64,000 nt of DNA, taken from assembly GCA_963755155.1 (NCBI GenBank), contig CAVWIV010000003.1:248001-312000 (forward strand), written 5' to 3'. The stretch is from PALSA-612 sp963755155. GTDB taxonomy: Bacteria > Actinomycetota > Thermoleophilia > Gaiellales > Gaiellaceae. A program made the translations under genes and the position numbers. The notes under the pieces are model-generated. The model was not told the origin of the DNA and ran no database searches. It was given only the letters and a program-made list of their open reading frames with translations. Of this stretch, positions 47,259-55,676 are shown piece by piece (the stretch's first letter is position 1; each line of letters opens with the position of its first letter).

Positions 47259-48107
47259 ATGGCGGCAGTAGCAGTCAACGGCTTGCGCAAGTCGTATAAC
47301 GGCCTAGAGGCCGTTCGCGGCGTGAGCTTCGACATCGCCGAGGGCGAGGTCTTCGGCCTGCTGGGCCCGAACGGCGCGGGCAAGACGACGACCGTCGAGA
47401 TCCTCGAGGGCTACCGGCACCGCGACGCGGGCACGGTGAGCGTTCTCGGCGCCGACCCCGAGCGGGCAGGCGAGACGTGGCGCGAGCGCATCGGCATCGT
47501 TCTCCAGTCGTCGGCGATGTACGTGAACCTCACCGTGCGCGAGCACGTGGCGCTGTTCGCCGGTTACTACGCGGCGCCGCGTGACGCCGACGACGTCATC
47601 GACCTCGTCGGCCTCGCCGAGAAGCGTCACGACCGCGTGAAGACGCTGTCCGGCGGGCAGCAGCGGCGCCTCGATCTCGCGCTCGGGCTCATCGGCGACC
47701 CGGAGATCCTCTTCCTCGACGAGCCGACGACAGGCTTCGATCCGGCAGCACGGCGCGCGGCGTGGGAGATGATTCGCGCGCTGCGCGAGCTCGGGAAGAC
47801 GATTCTCCTCACGACGCACTACCTCGACGAGGCGGAGCAGCTCGCCGACCGGGTGGCCGTCATGCGCAAGGGAGAGATCGTCGCGCTCGGCACCCCGCGG
47901 GAGCTCACGAGCGGCGCCGCGGGGACGGAGATCCGCTACCGGCGCGACGGCCGCGAGGTCGTCGTCGAGACGAAGGAGCCGACGAAGACGCTGCACGAGC
48001 TCACGGGCGAGGCGCTCGCACGGGGCGTCGAGCTCGAGGGGCTGCACGTCAGGAAGCCGTCGCTCGAGGACATCTACCTCGAGCTCACGGGGGGTGACCA
48101 GGAGTGA
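47259..48107 (+). CDS. ABC transporter ATPase of PadR-controlled exporter
   Basis: A 282-residue ATPase: Walker A GLLGPNGAGKTTTVEIL, signature LSGGQQRRLDLALG, Walker B EILFLDEPTTGFD and switch His in LTTHYLDEAEQ. The C-terminal region has EDIYLELTGG, the DrrA-like end. The stop overlaps the permease start by 4 bases (48104-48107). Likely exports an antibiotic or other toxic compound; expression is under the divergent PadR gene. Confidence 0.92.
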   Translation: MAAVAVNGLRKSYNGLEAVRGVSFDIAEGEVFGLLGPNGAGKTTTVEILEGYRHRDAGTVSVLGADPERAGETWRERIGIVLQSSAMYVNLTVREHVALFAGYYAAPRDADDVIDLVGLAEKRHDRVKTLSGGQQRRLDLALGLIGDPEILFLDEPTTGFDPAARRAAWEMIRALRELGKTILLTTHYLDEAEQLADRVAVMRKGEIVALGTPRELTSGAAGTEIRYRRDGREVVVETKEPTKTLHELTGEALARGVELEGLHVRKPSLEDIYLELTGGDQE

Positions 48108-48859
48108 GCCTGCTCATCCATCAGCTGCGGTCGGAACAGCGGCTCTACTGGCGTAGCCACGAGCTCGCGTTCTTCACGTTCATCTTCCCGCTGCTCATCT
48201 ACATCCTCCTCGGCTCGGTGTACGGCGACGATCCCGTAGAGGGCGAGGGCGTCACCGGTTCGGAGTACCTCCTTGCCGGCCTGCTCGGGTATGGCGTGGT
48301 CGCGACGGCGTTCGCCGGACTCGCGATCCTCGTCGTCATCCGCCGCGAGTCGGGCGTGCTGAAACGGGTGAGGGGGACGCCGCTGCCTGCGTGGGCCTAT
48401 GTGCTGGCTTTGCTCGGGTCGACGCTCGTCGTGTTCGTCATAGAGGCAGTCGCGCTGATCCTGCTCGCGAAGCTCATGTTCGACGTCCCGTTCCCGGAGC
48501 AGCCGGTCTCCGTGGCGCTGGCCCTGCTGCTGGGTGCAGCGGCGTTTGCGGCGCTCGGCGTGGCGCTGACGACGTTTATCCGCTCGGCCGAGGGCGCCTC
48601 GGCGGTGATAAGCGCCATCTACCTGCCGATGGCATTCCTTGCCGGATCGTTCTGGACGACGAGCGCCTATCCAGCCTTCCTGGAGGCGATCGCGAACCTC
48701 CTGCCGCTGACGTACTTCATCCACCTCATGCGCGACATCGTCCTCCTCCACGAGCAGATCTGGGAGAACTGGACGGACGTCGCCGTTGTCAGCGCCTGGG
48801 GTCTCGTCGGCCTCGTCGTCGCCGTGCTCCGGTTCCGCTGGGAGCCCCGGCAGGGCTAG
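48104..48859 (+). CDS. ABC-2 type permease of PadR-controlled exporter
   Basis: A 251-residue permease with six hydrophobic segments and the typical VIRRESGVLKRVRGTPLPAWAYVLA coupling loop and VISAIYLPMAFLAGSFWTTSAYPAFLEAIANLLPLTYFIHLMRDI near helix five. It pairs with the ATPase upstream to make a two-gene exporter. The 3' end overlaps the convergent toxin gene by 4 bases. Confidence 0.88.
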   Translation: MSLLIHQLRSEQRLYWRSHELAFFTFIFPLLIYILLGSVYGDDPVEGEGVTGSEYLLAGLLGYGVVATAFAGLAILVVIRRESGVLKRVRGTPLPAWAYVLALLGSTLVVFVIEAVALILLAKLMFDVPFPEQPVSVALALLLGAAAFAALGVALTTFIRSAEGASAVISAIYLPMAFLAGSFWTTSAYPAFLEAIANLLPLTYFIHLMRDIVLLHEQIWENWTDVAVVSAWGLVGLVVAVLRFRWEPRQG

Positions 48860-49293
48860 GCGACCGCGGCTGTGTACTGCGCCTCGTCGATGACGAGCCG
48901 CCACTGCCCGGTCGCCGGCTGTGCCGCACGGAAGTGCGCGAAGTCGAACGTGAGAATCGGGAGGTCGTGCCGCTCGGCGATCGCCATCACGGACGCATCG
49001 ACAAGTCCGAGGTCGAGGTCTGCGTACTGGGCATCGATCTCGACGGCACGCTGAAGCAGGCCCGGCGTCAGGAACACAACCTTGTGGTACCCGGAAGCGA
49101 GTGCCCTGAGGAAAAGACGCGCAGCAACGACCCCGCGTCGCGATCGTACGAGGTGGTCGACTTCGACAGCCACGACGTCGGGAACAAGCAGCTGGCGGCG
49201 GAGCCGAGTGACCACGGTGGCCGCCAGCGCGTGCGCCGGATCGCGGCGATCGAGCGCGGCAAGTAGTGGCCCCGTGTCGGCGAGAGCCTTCAG
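48856..49293 (-). CDS. vapC: VapC-type PIN-domain toxin
   Basis: A 145-residue PIN ribonuclease. Four acidic residues of the active site are visible: Asp6 (ADTGPLLAALDRRD), Glu44 (VVAVEVDHL), Asp99 (LVDASVMAIAERH) and Asp117 (LTFDFAHF). The start is taken as CTG 49293-49291, which overlaps the antitoxin stop (CTGA), because the N-terminal catalytic Asp6 lies upstream of the first ATG/GTG (49215) and would be lost otherwise. VapC toxins cleave tRNA or rRNA. Confidence 0.88.
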   Translation of the reverse strand: MKALADTGPLLAALDRRDPAHALAATVVTRLRRQLLVPDVVAVEVDHLVRSRRGVVAARLFLRALASGYHKVVFLTPGLLQRAVEIDAQYADLDLGLVDASVMAIAERHDLPILTFDFAHFRAAQPATGQWRLVIDEAQYTAAVA

Positions 49294-49514
49294 AGCTTCG
49301 CGAAGATCTCTCGCAGGATCTCTTCGTCCCGCGAGCTGAGGTCGCCAGGCCCGTCGAACGCACCGACGTAGCTCGGCACGCGCCCTTCGGCGACGAGTTG
49401 GGCCCCCTCCTCGATCAGGCGCGCGACCGCGGCCGAGAACGACTCGCCGTCCAGCTGTCGCTCGCGGACGAGCTCGACTGTGCTCTCCGGCAGCGTGACC
49501 GTTTTTCGCACCAT
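49290..49514 (-). CDS. vapB: VapB-type ribbon-helix-helix antitoxin
   Basis: A 74-residue protein. N-terminal RHH DNA-binding part (VRKTVTLPESTVELVRERQLDGESFSAAVARLIEEG), then a C-terminal segment that binds and blocks the toxin (YVGAFDGPGDLSSRDEEILREIFAKL). It overlaps the toxin gene (CTGA). A 23-base palindrome lies immediately upstream at 49518-49540, consistent with autoregulation. Confidence 0.88.
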   Translation of the reverse strand: MVRKTVTLPESTVELVRERQLDGESFSAAVARLIEEGAQLVAEGRVPSYVGAFDGPGDLSSRDEEILREIFAKL

Positions 49515-49517
49515 AGA

Positions 49518-49540
49518 AGTATGATAGCTGCTGTCATACT
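49518..49540. promoter_or_regulatory. Palindromic VapB operator
   Basis: AGTATGATAGC-T-GCTGTCATACT: arms match at 10 of 11 positions around a single central base. It lies 3 bases before the antitoxin ATG (49514), so the antitoxin-toxin complex would cover the promoter and first codons. Confidence 0.75.
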
Positions 49541-49564
49541 CAATCGTGCCAGAAGTGCGCCGAC

Positions 49565-50944
49565 TCAGCGCCGAACTGCCGCATGCGCAGCGCGGAGCGC
49601 GAATCTCGCCGCGGCACGGGGCGTCTTCTGCGCCTCGGCGAGCGTCGCCTCGAGGGAGGTTACGAACCAGTCGACGTCGTTCTCGGAGAGGACGAGCGGC
49701 GGTAGGCCCTTGATGACGTTCAGCCCGTGGCCCGCCACCTGGCTGAGGATGCGGTGGTCGGTGAAGAGCGGCACGACGACGAGCTGCGCGAAGAGCGCCG
49801 GCTGCATCCGCTCGAGCAGGCGGTACGTCGTCTTTCCCCCTGCCTCCGGCTCGCCCAGCTCGATCGCCCACATGAGCCCGAGCCCGCGGACGTCCTTCAC
49901 GACGTCGTACCGCTCGACGAGCGGCCGCGTGCGCTCGAGCAGCAGGTCGCCCATGCGCGCGGAGCGCTCGACGAGCGCTGCCTCGTCCAGCTCGTGCAGC
50001 GTCGCGAGGCCGGCCACCATCGCGAGGTCGTTCGGCTGGAACGTCGAGCCGTGGCTCATCGAATGCTCGAGCGAGTCGAACACGGCATCGAACACCTCGG
50101 CCCGGAAGAGCGTCGCCCCCACCGGCACGTAGCCGCCAGACAGCGATTTCGCCAGCGTGAGGATGTCCGGCTGGAGCCCCCAGTGCTCGAGCGCGAAGAG
50201 CTTGCCGGTGCGCCCGAGGCCCGTCTGCACCTCGTCGAGGCAGAAGAGCGTGCCGTAGCGGCGGCACAGCTCCTGTGCGCCCTCCAGGTATCCCGCGGGA
50301 GGCAGGAAGACGCCGTGCCCGACGACCGGCTCGACGACGAAGAGCGCGACGTCTTCTTCGCGGAGAGCGACGTCGAGCGCGTCGAGGTCGCCGAACGGAA
50401 CGCGCGAGAAGCCGGGCACGAGCGGCTGGAACCGCTCCGAGAACGCTGGCTCGCCGGACGCGGAGAGCGCGCCGAGCGTCAACCCATGGAAGCCGCGCTC
50501 CACCGAGACGACGCGCGTGCGGCTCGTCGCCGCGCGCCCGATCTTGATCGCGGCCTCGATCGCCTCCGTCCCGGAGCTCGAGAAGAAAACGCGGCCGAGG
50601 CTCGCCGGCGCTCGCTTCAGCAGCTCGTCGGCGAGGATCGCGCCGAGCGGGTTGACGCCGAGCGCGAGCTTGCCCGGCGTTTCGAGCTCGAGCGCCTCCT
50701 GGAGCGCCGCCTTCACCCGCGGGTTGTTGCGCCCGACGTTGAACATCCCGAACCCGCCCAGCCAGTCGAGGTACCGGTTGCCTTCCGCGTCGTAGAGATG
50801 AGCGCCTTCGGCCCGCGACCAGCGGCGGTCGAAGCCGATCGCGCGCAGCATCCGCACGAACTGCGGGTTGACCGTGCGAGCGTGGAGGTCGAGCTCGTCG
50901 CCCGCGTGACGCTCGAGCAGCTCGCGCACGCTGAAGCCCGCCAT
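49565..50944 (-). CDS. Class III PLP-dependent aminotransferase
   Basis: A 459-residue class III aminotransferase (ornithine, acetylornithine or 4-aminobutyrate type). PLP Lys in LTLAKSLSGGYVPVGATL; FSSSGTEAIEAAIK and FHGLTLGALSASG are cofactor and substrate landmarks, and CLDEVQTGLGRTG holds the PLP Asp. The first Met (50965) is rejected in favour of ATG 50944, since the extra residues PRYAQR lack conservation-like composition. Exact substrate unknown; related to polyamine or amino-acid catabolism. Confidence 0.85.
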   Translation of the reverse strand: MAGFSVRELLERHAGDELDLHARTVNPQFVRMLRAIGFDRRWSRAEGAHLYDAEGNRYLDWLGGFGMFNVGRNNPRVKAALQEALELETPGKLALGVNPLGAILADELLKRAPASLGRVFFSSSGTEAIEAAIKIGRAATSRTRVVSVERGFHGLTLGALSASGEPAFSERFQPLVPGFSRVPFGDLDALDVALREEDVALFVVEPVVGHGVFLPPAGYLEGAQELCRRYGTLFCLDEVQTGLGRTGKLFALEHWGLQPDILTLAKSLSGGYVPVGATLFRAEVFDAVFDSLEHSMSHGSTFQPNDLAMVAGLATLHELDEAALVERSARMGDLLLERTRPLVERYDVVKDVRGLGLMWAIELGEPEAGGKTTYRLLERMQPALFAQLVVVPLFTDHRILSQVAGHGLNVIKGLPPLVLSENDVDWFVTSLEATLAEAQKTPRAAARFALRAAHAAVRR

Positions 50945-50975
50945 GCGTTGAGCGTAGCGCGGCATACTCCTAGCG

Positions 50976-51617
50976 ATGCGGTTGCTCGCGGTCCTGCTCC
51001 TGCCGCTCGCCCTCCAGAGCCCGGCGGCCGATCCTGGCTACGCGGGCTTCGCCATGAAGCTCCCGGCGCCGATGCGCGAGCGGCTCCGCGACGGCTTCTG
51101 GCGTCCAGGATGCCCGGTTCCGCTATCCGGCCTGCGGCTGCTGACCGTGAGGCACTACGGGTGGGACGGGAAGGTGACGACCGGTCAGCTCGTCGTCAAC
51201 AAGGCGTTCGCGCGACCGCTCGTCGGCGTCTTCCGCCGCCTGTACAACGTGAAGTTCCCGATCCGCCACATGCGCTTCTCCGACCAGTACGGGCCCGGTC
51301 CCGAGCCGCGCGACACGAGCGGCTCCTTTCACTGCCGTCCGCCTGTTGCGTCGCCCTGCCCGGGGTCGAAACCGCGGAGCAACTGGTCGATGCACGCGTA
51401 TGGCCTGGCCGTCGACCTCAATCCGCGCGAGAACCCCTACGTCGGCTGCGGCGTCTCATACCACGCCGACGCGAAGCCCTACATCGATCGCACACGGCTG
51501 CGCAAAGGGATGGTGACGCCTGCCGTCGTGCGCGCGTTCAAGGCCCTCGGCTGGGGCTGGGGTGGCGACTGGACCAGCGTCAAGGACTGGATGCACTTCT
51601 CCTCGAGCGGGGGCTAG
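50976..51617 (+). CDS. Exported M15-family metallopeptidase, VanY-like
   Basis: A 213-residue protein with a short signal peptide (LLAVLLLPLALQSPAA). The M15 zinc ligands appear as SMHAYGLAVDLNP (His and Asp) and DWMHF (last His). VanY and related enzymes remove the last D-Ala from peptidoglycan stem peptides. Four Cys suggest disulfides in the exported domain. Tail-to-tail overlap of 4 bases with the PEP-mutase-like gene. Confidence 0.88.
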   Translation: MRLLAVLLLPLALQSPAADPGYAGFAMKLPAPMRERLRDGFWRPGCPVPLSGLRLLTVRHYGWDGKVTTGQLVVNKAFARPLVGVFRRLYNVKFPIRHMRFSDQYGPGPEPRDTSGSFHCRPPVASPCPGSKPRSNWSMHAYGLAVDLNPRENPYVGCGVSYHADAKPYIDRTRLRKGMVTPAVVRAFKALGWGWGGDWTSVKDWMHFSSSGG

Positions 51618-52420
51618 GAAAGCGCGTCGCGGAGGACGTCGCGCGGGATGTGCCCGCCGGCGTAAATCGAGGTGCCGGCGGTGAGGAGCTCCTGCCCGCC
51701 CGTGTGCAGCGCTCCGTAAGCGGCTCCCGCGAGCAGGCTGCCGGTCGAGACACGGCGAACGCCTGCGGCGGCGAGTTCGGGGACGGGAGGCGCGGCTGTG
51801 AGCGCAAGCACGTTCACGGGCACGCCGACTGCTTCGACGACCGCCTTGACCTGGCCGATGTCCGTGAGGCCGGGCGCGTAGACGCAGTCAGCGCCCGCGT
51901 CGCGATAGGCGATCAGCCGGGCGATCGTGTCGTCGAGGTCGTCCACGCCGCGGATGTGGTTCTCGGCCCGGCCTGTGAGCACCATCGGCTCGGCGAGGCC
52001 GTGCGCCGCTCCAGCGGCGATCGCCACGCGCTCGGCGGCGAGCCCGACGTCGTCGATCGCGCCGGTCGCCGGGTCGTAGTCCTCGATCGAGCAGCCGGCC
52101 GCGCCGGCCTCGGCAAGGAGACGGACGGTCTCCGCGACCCCGCCAGGCTCGTCGGGGTAGCAGCGCTCGGAGTCGACGTTGAGCGGCAGGTCGGTCGCGG
52201 CCGAAAGCGTCGCGACGTGCACGACGAGCTCGTCGCGCGTCACCTGCTGGTCGTCCTTGCCGAGCGTCCACGCGAAACCGGCGCTTGTGGTCGCGAGCGC
52301 CTCGAACCCCGCGGCGGCGAGGATCCGCGCCGACCCGGCGTCCCACGGGTTCGGCATGACGAACAGCTGCTTGCGCTCGTGAAGCTCTCGGAAGCGTACG
52401 CGTCGCTCGTCGGCGTTCAT
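51614..52420 (-). CDS. Isocitrate lyase/PEP mutase family enzyme
   Basis: A 268-residue barrel enzyme of the PEP mutase group: FVMPNPWDAGSARILAAAGF at the N-terminus, LPLNVDSERCYP with the catalytic motif in place of DxDxGYG, CSIEDYDP, and AENHIRG. Similar proteins act as 2-methylisocitrate lyase, carboxyphosphonoenolpyruvate mutase or oxaloacetate hydrolase; the substrate cannot be decided. ATG at 52420 overlaps the stop of the phosphotransferase gene (ATGA), so the two are co-transcribed. Confidence 0.85.
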   Translation of the reverse strand: MNADERRVRFRELHERKQLFVMPNPWDAGSARILAAAGFEALATTSAGFAWTLGKDDQQVTRDELVVHVATLSAATDLPLNVDSERCYPDEPGGVAETVRLLAEAGAAGCSIEDYDPATGAIDDVGLAAERVAIAAGAAHGLAEPMVLTGRAENHIRGVDDLDDTIARLIAYRDAGADCVYAPGLTDIGQVKAVVEAVGVPVNVLALTAAPPVPELAAAGVRRVSTGSLLAGAAYGALHTGGQELLTAGTSIYAGGHIPRDVLRDALS

Positions 52421-53046
52421 GGCCCGATCCTACGCAGGAGGTCCCGCACACGCTCCCGCTCCGCGTCCGTCACGTTCGGGTCGGCGATGCGGAACTCCCC
52501 CGCAGCGGGAAGCTCCGCCCGAGCCGCGTCGAGATCGACGTGGCGCAGGAAGAACCTCGTGAACAGGCGTCCCATCGCGCCTCCGCTCGTCGCGCAGATC
52601 ACCCAGGTCATCGCGACGTCGAAGGCGGGATTGCCAGCGCGCGCGTTCGCCCAGTCGATGACCACGGGGCCGCGGCTCGACAGCAGGACGTTGTCCGGAT
52701 GAAAGTCGACATGGAGCAGGCGTCCATCTCCGAACGGGATCTCGTGCAGGCGGTGGTGCAGCTGGGCGAGCAGCCGTGCGTGAGCGCTCATCCGCCACGG
52801 CCGCCGGCGGAGCTCCGCCAGCATCGTCGGCCCACCGATGCGCTCGAGCACGAGCGAGTCGTCGCGCACCTCGAGCACGCCCGGCACGGGGAAGCCATGC
52901 GCGGCGGCGTGCTCCATCATCTCGGCCTCTCGGGCCGGGTTGCCGCCCGCCTTGAAACGCCTCAGCACGCGGCCGTTCCCTAGGTCGACGATCTCCGAGG
53001 CACGCCCCTCCGCCAGCACGTCCACGATCCCTAGTATGGGCGGCAT
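52417..53046 (-). CDS. Aminoglycoside-phosphotransferase-like (APH) small kinase
   Basis: A 209-residue kinase-fold protein. Catalytic loop HVDFHPDNVLL (Asp, Asn) and the metal Asp in VVIDWANARAGNP are visible; the N-lobe is short and atypical. Family members phosphorylate small molecules such as choline, homoserine or aminoglycosides; the substrate is unknown. The start at 53046 shares a CATG palindrome with the divergent sigma factor start at 53045; GTG start sites a few codons downstream are alternatives. Confidence 0.82.
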   Translation of the reverse strand: MPPILGIVDVLAEGRASEIVDLGNGRVLRRFKAGGNPAREAEMMEHAAAHGFPVPGVLEVRDDSLVLERIGGPTMLAELRRRPWRMSAHARLLAQLHHRLHEIPFGDGRLLHVDFHPDNVLLSSRGPVVIDWANARAGNPAFDVAMTWVICATSGGAMGRLFTRFFLRHVDLDAARAELPAAGEFRIADPNVTDAERERVRDLLRRIGP

Positions 53047-53995
53047 GCCGCAGCCAGCCCCCGCCGTCGCTACGGAAAGCCTCGAGCAGTACCGCGGAGA
53101 GCTCACCGGCTACTGCTACCGGATGCTCGGCTCGCCGTTCGACGCCGAAGACGCCGTGCAGGAGACGCTCGTTCGCGCGTGGCGCGGGCTCGACCGCTTC
53201 GAGGGCCGGGCCGCGCTCCGTTCGTGGCTCTACCGGATCGCGACGAACGTCTGCCTCGACATGGTCGACGCGCGCAAGCGGCGCGCCCTGCCGATGGACT
53301 TCGGGCCGGCCCAGGAGCCCGTGATCGCGAACCTCAACGTGCTCCCCGAGTCGACCTGGGTGGAGCCGATTCCGGACCCCGCGGTCGTCACGGAGGCTCG
53401 CGAGACGATCCGTCTCGCCTTCGTCGCGGCGCTCCAACACCTGCCGCCGCGGCAGCGGGCAGCGTTGATTCTCTGCGAGGTGCTGCGCTGGCAGGCGTCC
53501 GAGGCCGCGGAGCTGCTGGAGACGAGCGTCGCCTCGGTGAACAGCGCGCTTCAGCGTGCGCGCGCCACGCTGGAAGAGCGCAAGGCCAGCCCGGAGGCAT
53601 CGCCGTCCGTCGACGAGGCGGACGCCGAGCTGCTCGCCCGCTACGTCGCCGCCTTCGAGTCGTACGACATGGAGGCGCTGACATCGCTCATCCACGAGGA
53701 CGCGACGCAGTCGATGCCGCCGTACGACATGTGGCTCGCCGGCCGCGGCGACATCCTCGCCTGGTGGGTCGGGCCCGGTGCGGGCTGCAGCGATTCGCGG
53801 CTCGTGCCGACCGTCGGGGCGAACGGCGCGCCGGCGTTCGGGCAGTACAAGCCGAACGACGCGGGCGACGGCTACGAGCCGTGGTCACTCCAGGTGCTCG
53901 AGATCGCCGGCGGCAAGGTCGTCGGCTTCACGTTCTTCCTCGATACCGAGAGGGTCTTCCCGCTCTTCGGGCTGCCTCTCGAGTATCCCGCGTAG
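53045..53995 (+). CDS. ECF sigma factor with SnoaL-like C-terminal domain (SigG/TIGR02960-like)
   Basis: A 316-residue long ECF sigma. Region 2: YRGELTGYCYRMLGSPFDAEDAVQETLVRAWRGLDRFEGRAALRSWLYRIATNVCLD. Region 4: LQHLPPRQRAALILCEVLRWQASEAAELLETSVASVNSALQRARATL. The C-terminal ~120 residues (LLARYVAAFESYDMEALTSLIHEDATQSMPPY) form a SnoaL-like fold, which in this sigma group senses a ligand or regulates activity in place of a separate anti-sigma factor. A convergent STAS-domain gene overlaps its last 111 bases, a possible regulatory partner. Confidence 0.88.
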   Translation: MPQPAPAVATESLEQYRGELTGYCYRMLGSPFDAEDAVQETLVRAWRGLDRFEGRAALRSWLYRIATNVCLDMVDARKRRALPMDFGPAQEPVIANLNVLPESTWVEPIPDPAVVTEARETIRLAFVAALQHLPPRQRAALILCEVLRWQASEAAELLETSVASVNSALQRARATLEERKASPEASPSVDEADAELLARYVAAFESYDMEALTSLIHEDATQSMPPYDMWLAGRGDILAWWVGPGAGCSDSRLVPTVGANGAPAFGQYKPNDAGDGYEPWSLQVLEIAGGKVVGFTFFLDTERVFPLFGLPLEYPA

Positions 53996-54151
53996 GCCCA
54001 TGAAGTCGGCGAGCTCGAGCAGTTGCGCCGACGCGTTCTGAAGCCGAATCTCGGAGCCGTTCCGGCGCGCGGCAAGCTGCAGCCGCGCCAGCGCGTCGAC
54101 CGTTACCGCGTCCGGCGCGAGTCCCCGTACGTCGACGAGCGTCGTCGCCAT
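53885..54151 (-). CDS. STAS-domain protein overlapping the sigma factor gene
   Basis: An 88-residue protein with a compact STAS-like core (VTVDALARLQLAARRNGSEIRL, QNASAQLLELADFMGLRGIL) as in anti-sigma-factor antagonists, followed by an acidic tail (EEREDPLGIEEEREADD). The last 111 bases lie on the opposite strand of the sigma-factor gene end. The STAS pattern and the convergent location next to a sigma factor with a ligand domain suggest linked regulation. The phosphorylatable Ser/Thr of antagonists is not clear by eye. Confidence 0.6.
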   Translation of the reverse strand: MATTLVDVRGLAPDAVTVDALARLQLAARRNGSEIRLQNASAQLLELADFMGLRGILERQPEEREDPLGIEEEREADDLAAGDLEHLE

Positions 54152-54230
54152 CGTCTGGTAGACGACGGAGCTCGGGAATGCTCATCGCGGCCGATGAGTT
54201 TCAGGACTGGACGGGGTCTACGGGTCTGAC

Positions 54231-55676
54231 ATGACGATGGACAACCGCAAACGCTGGCTCGCACTCCTCGTGCTCTGTCTCGGCGACCTCATGATCGTCC
54301 TCGACGTGACGATCGTCGGCGTGGCGCTGCCGTCGATCCGCGAGGACCTCGGCTTCTCGGAAGAGTCGCTCGCGTGGGTCGTGAACGCATACCTCATCAC
54401 GTTCGGCGGCTTCCTCCTCCTGGGCGGACGGCTCGGCGACCTGTTCGGCCACCGGCGGCTGTTCCTCATCGGCATCGGGCTCTTCACGTTCGCCTCGCTG
54501 GCCTGCGGGCTCTCGACGTCGCAGGAGATGCTCGTCATCGCGCGCGCCGTGCAGGGCGTCGGAGGCGCGATCGTCTCGGCCGTCGCGCTGTCGCTGATGA
54601 TGATGCTCTTCACGACGCCGGCGGAGCGGGCGAAGGCGATGGGCATCTTCGGCTTCGTCGCGTCGGGCGGCGGGTCGCTCGGCGTGCTGCTCGGCGGCAT
54701 CCTCACCGACGTCCTCAACTGGCACTGGATCTTCCTCGTCAACATTCCCGTCGGGATCCTCGTCGTCGGGCTCACGCTGTCGCTCATCCCCGCGGCGCGC
54801 GTGCCGACGGCCGCTAAGCGCCTCGACGTCTGGGGAGCGGTCACCGTAACCGCCTCGCTGATGATCGCCGTCTACGCGATCGTGAACGGGAACGGCGTCG
54901 GATGGCTGACCCCTCGCACGCTCGGCCTGCTGGCCATCTCCGCCGTGCTGCTCGGCGCCTTCCTCCTCATCGAGTCCCGGGTCTCTTCACCGCTCATGCC
55001 GCTCGGCCTCTTCCGCCACCGCAACCTCTCTGTCTCAAACGCCATCGGCGTGCTCTGGGCGGCATCGATGTTCGCGTGGTTCTTCCTCTCCGCGCTCTAC
55101 CTCCAGGAGGTGCTCGACTACAGCCCGCTCGAGGTCGGCCTCGCGTTCCTGCCGGCGAACCTCATCATGGGCGCCTTCTCGATCGGCCTGTCGGCGAGGC
55201 TCGTCATGCGCTACGGGATCCGGATCCCTGCGGCGACCGGTCTCGGCCTGGCGGCGATCGGCGGGTTGCTCTTTGCCCGCGCTCCCGTCGACGGGAGCTT
55301 CGGCAGTGACGTGCTGCTGCCCATGATCCTGCTCGGCATCGGCGCCGGCATGGCGTTCAACCCCATCCTGCTGGCTGCCATGGGAGACGTGGCGCCGGAG
55401 GAGGCGGGGCTCGCGTCCGGCATGGTCAACACGTCGTTCATGATGGGCGGCGCGCTCGGCCTGGCGGTGCTCGCCAGCCTCGCCGCCTGGCGTTCGGACG
55501 AGCTGCTGGCCTCAGGCGAGAGCACGGCGGCGGCGCTCACCGGCGGCTACCACGCCGCGTTCCTGCTCGGCGCGCTGTTCGCCGCTCTCGGAGCTGTAGC
55601 GGCAGCGACGCTCCTGCGGCCGGTGCCGACGGAAGCCGCCGCGCACGGCGAGCCGGCGTCCGCGGAAGCTCACTAG
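54231..55676 (+). CDS. MFS efflux transporter, DHA2 family (14-helix, EmrB/QacA type)
   Basis: A 481-residue MFS transporter with 14 membrane helices. Motif D1 LDVTIVGVALPSI, motif A GGRLGDLFGHRRLFL, and motif C in SGGGSLGVLLGGILTDVLNWHWIFLVNIP are clear. Exports drugs or metabolites using proton motive force. It starts 79 bases after the STAS gene start and has its own ATG (second ATG at residue 3 possible). Tail overlaps DUF5701 gene by 4 bases. Confidence 0.92.
   Translation: MTMDNRKRWLALLVLCLGDLMIVLDVTIVGVALPSIREDLGFSEESLAWVVNAYLITFGGFLLLGGRLGDLFGHRRLFLIGIGLFTFASLACGLSTSQEMLVIARAVQGVGGAIVSAVALSLMMMLFTTPAERAKAMGIFGFVASGGGSLGVLLGGILTDVLNWHWIFLVNIPVGILVVGLTLSLIPAARVPTAAKRLDVWGAVTVTASLMIAVYAIVNGNGVGWLTPRTLGLLAISAVLLGAFLLIESRVSSPLMPLGLFRHRNLSVSNAIGVLWAASMFAWFFLSALYLQEVLDYSPLEVGLAFLPANLIMGAFSIGLSARLVMRYGIRIPAATGLGLAAIGGLLFARAPVDGSFGSDVLLPMILLGIGAGMAFNPILLAAMGDVAPEEAGLASGMVNTSFMMGGALGLAVLASLAAWRSDELLASGESTAAALTGGYHAAFLLGALFAALGAVAAATLLRPVPTEAAAHGEPASAEAH

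Noticed and set aside
49727..52702. Plus-strand frame of ~991 codons
   Set aside because: Antisense to the aminotransferase and PEP-mutase-like genes, no conserved motif.
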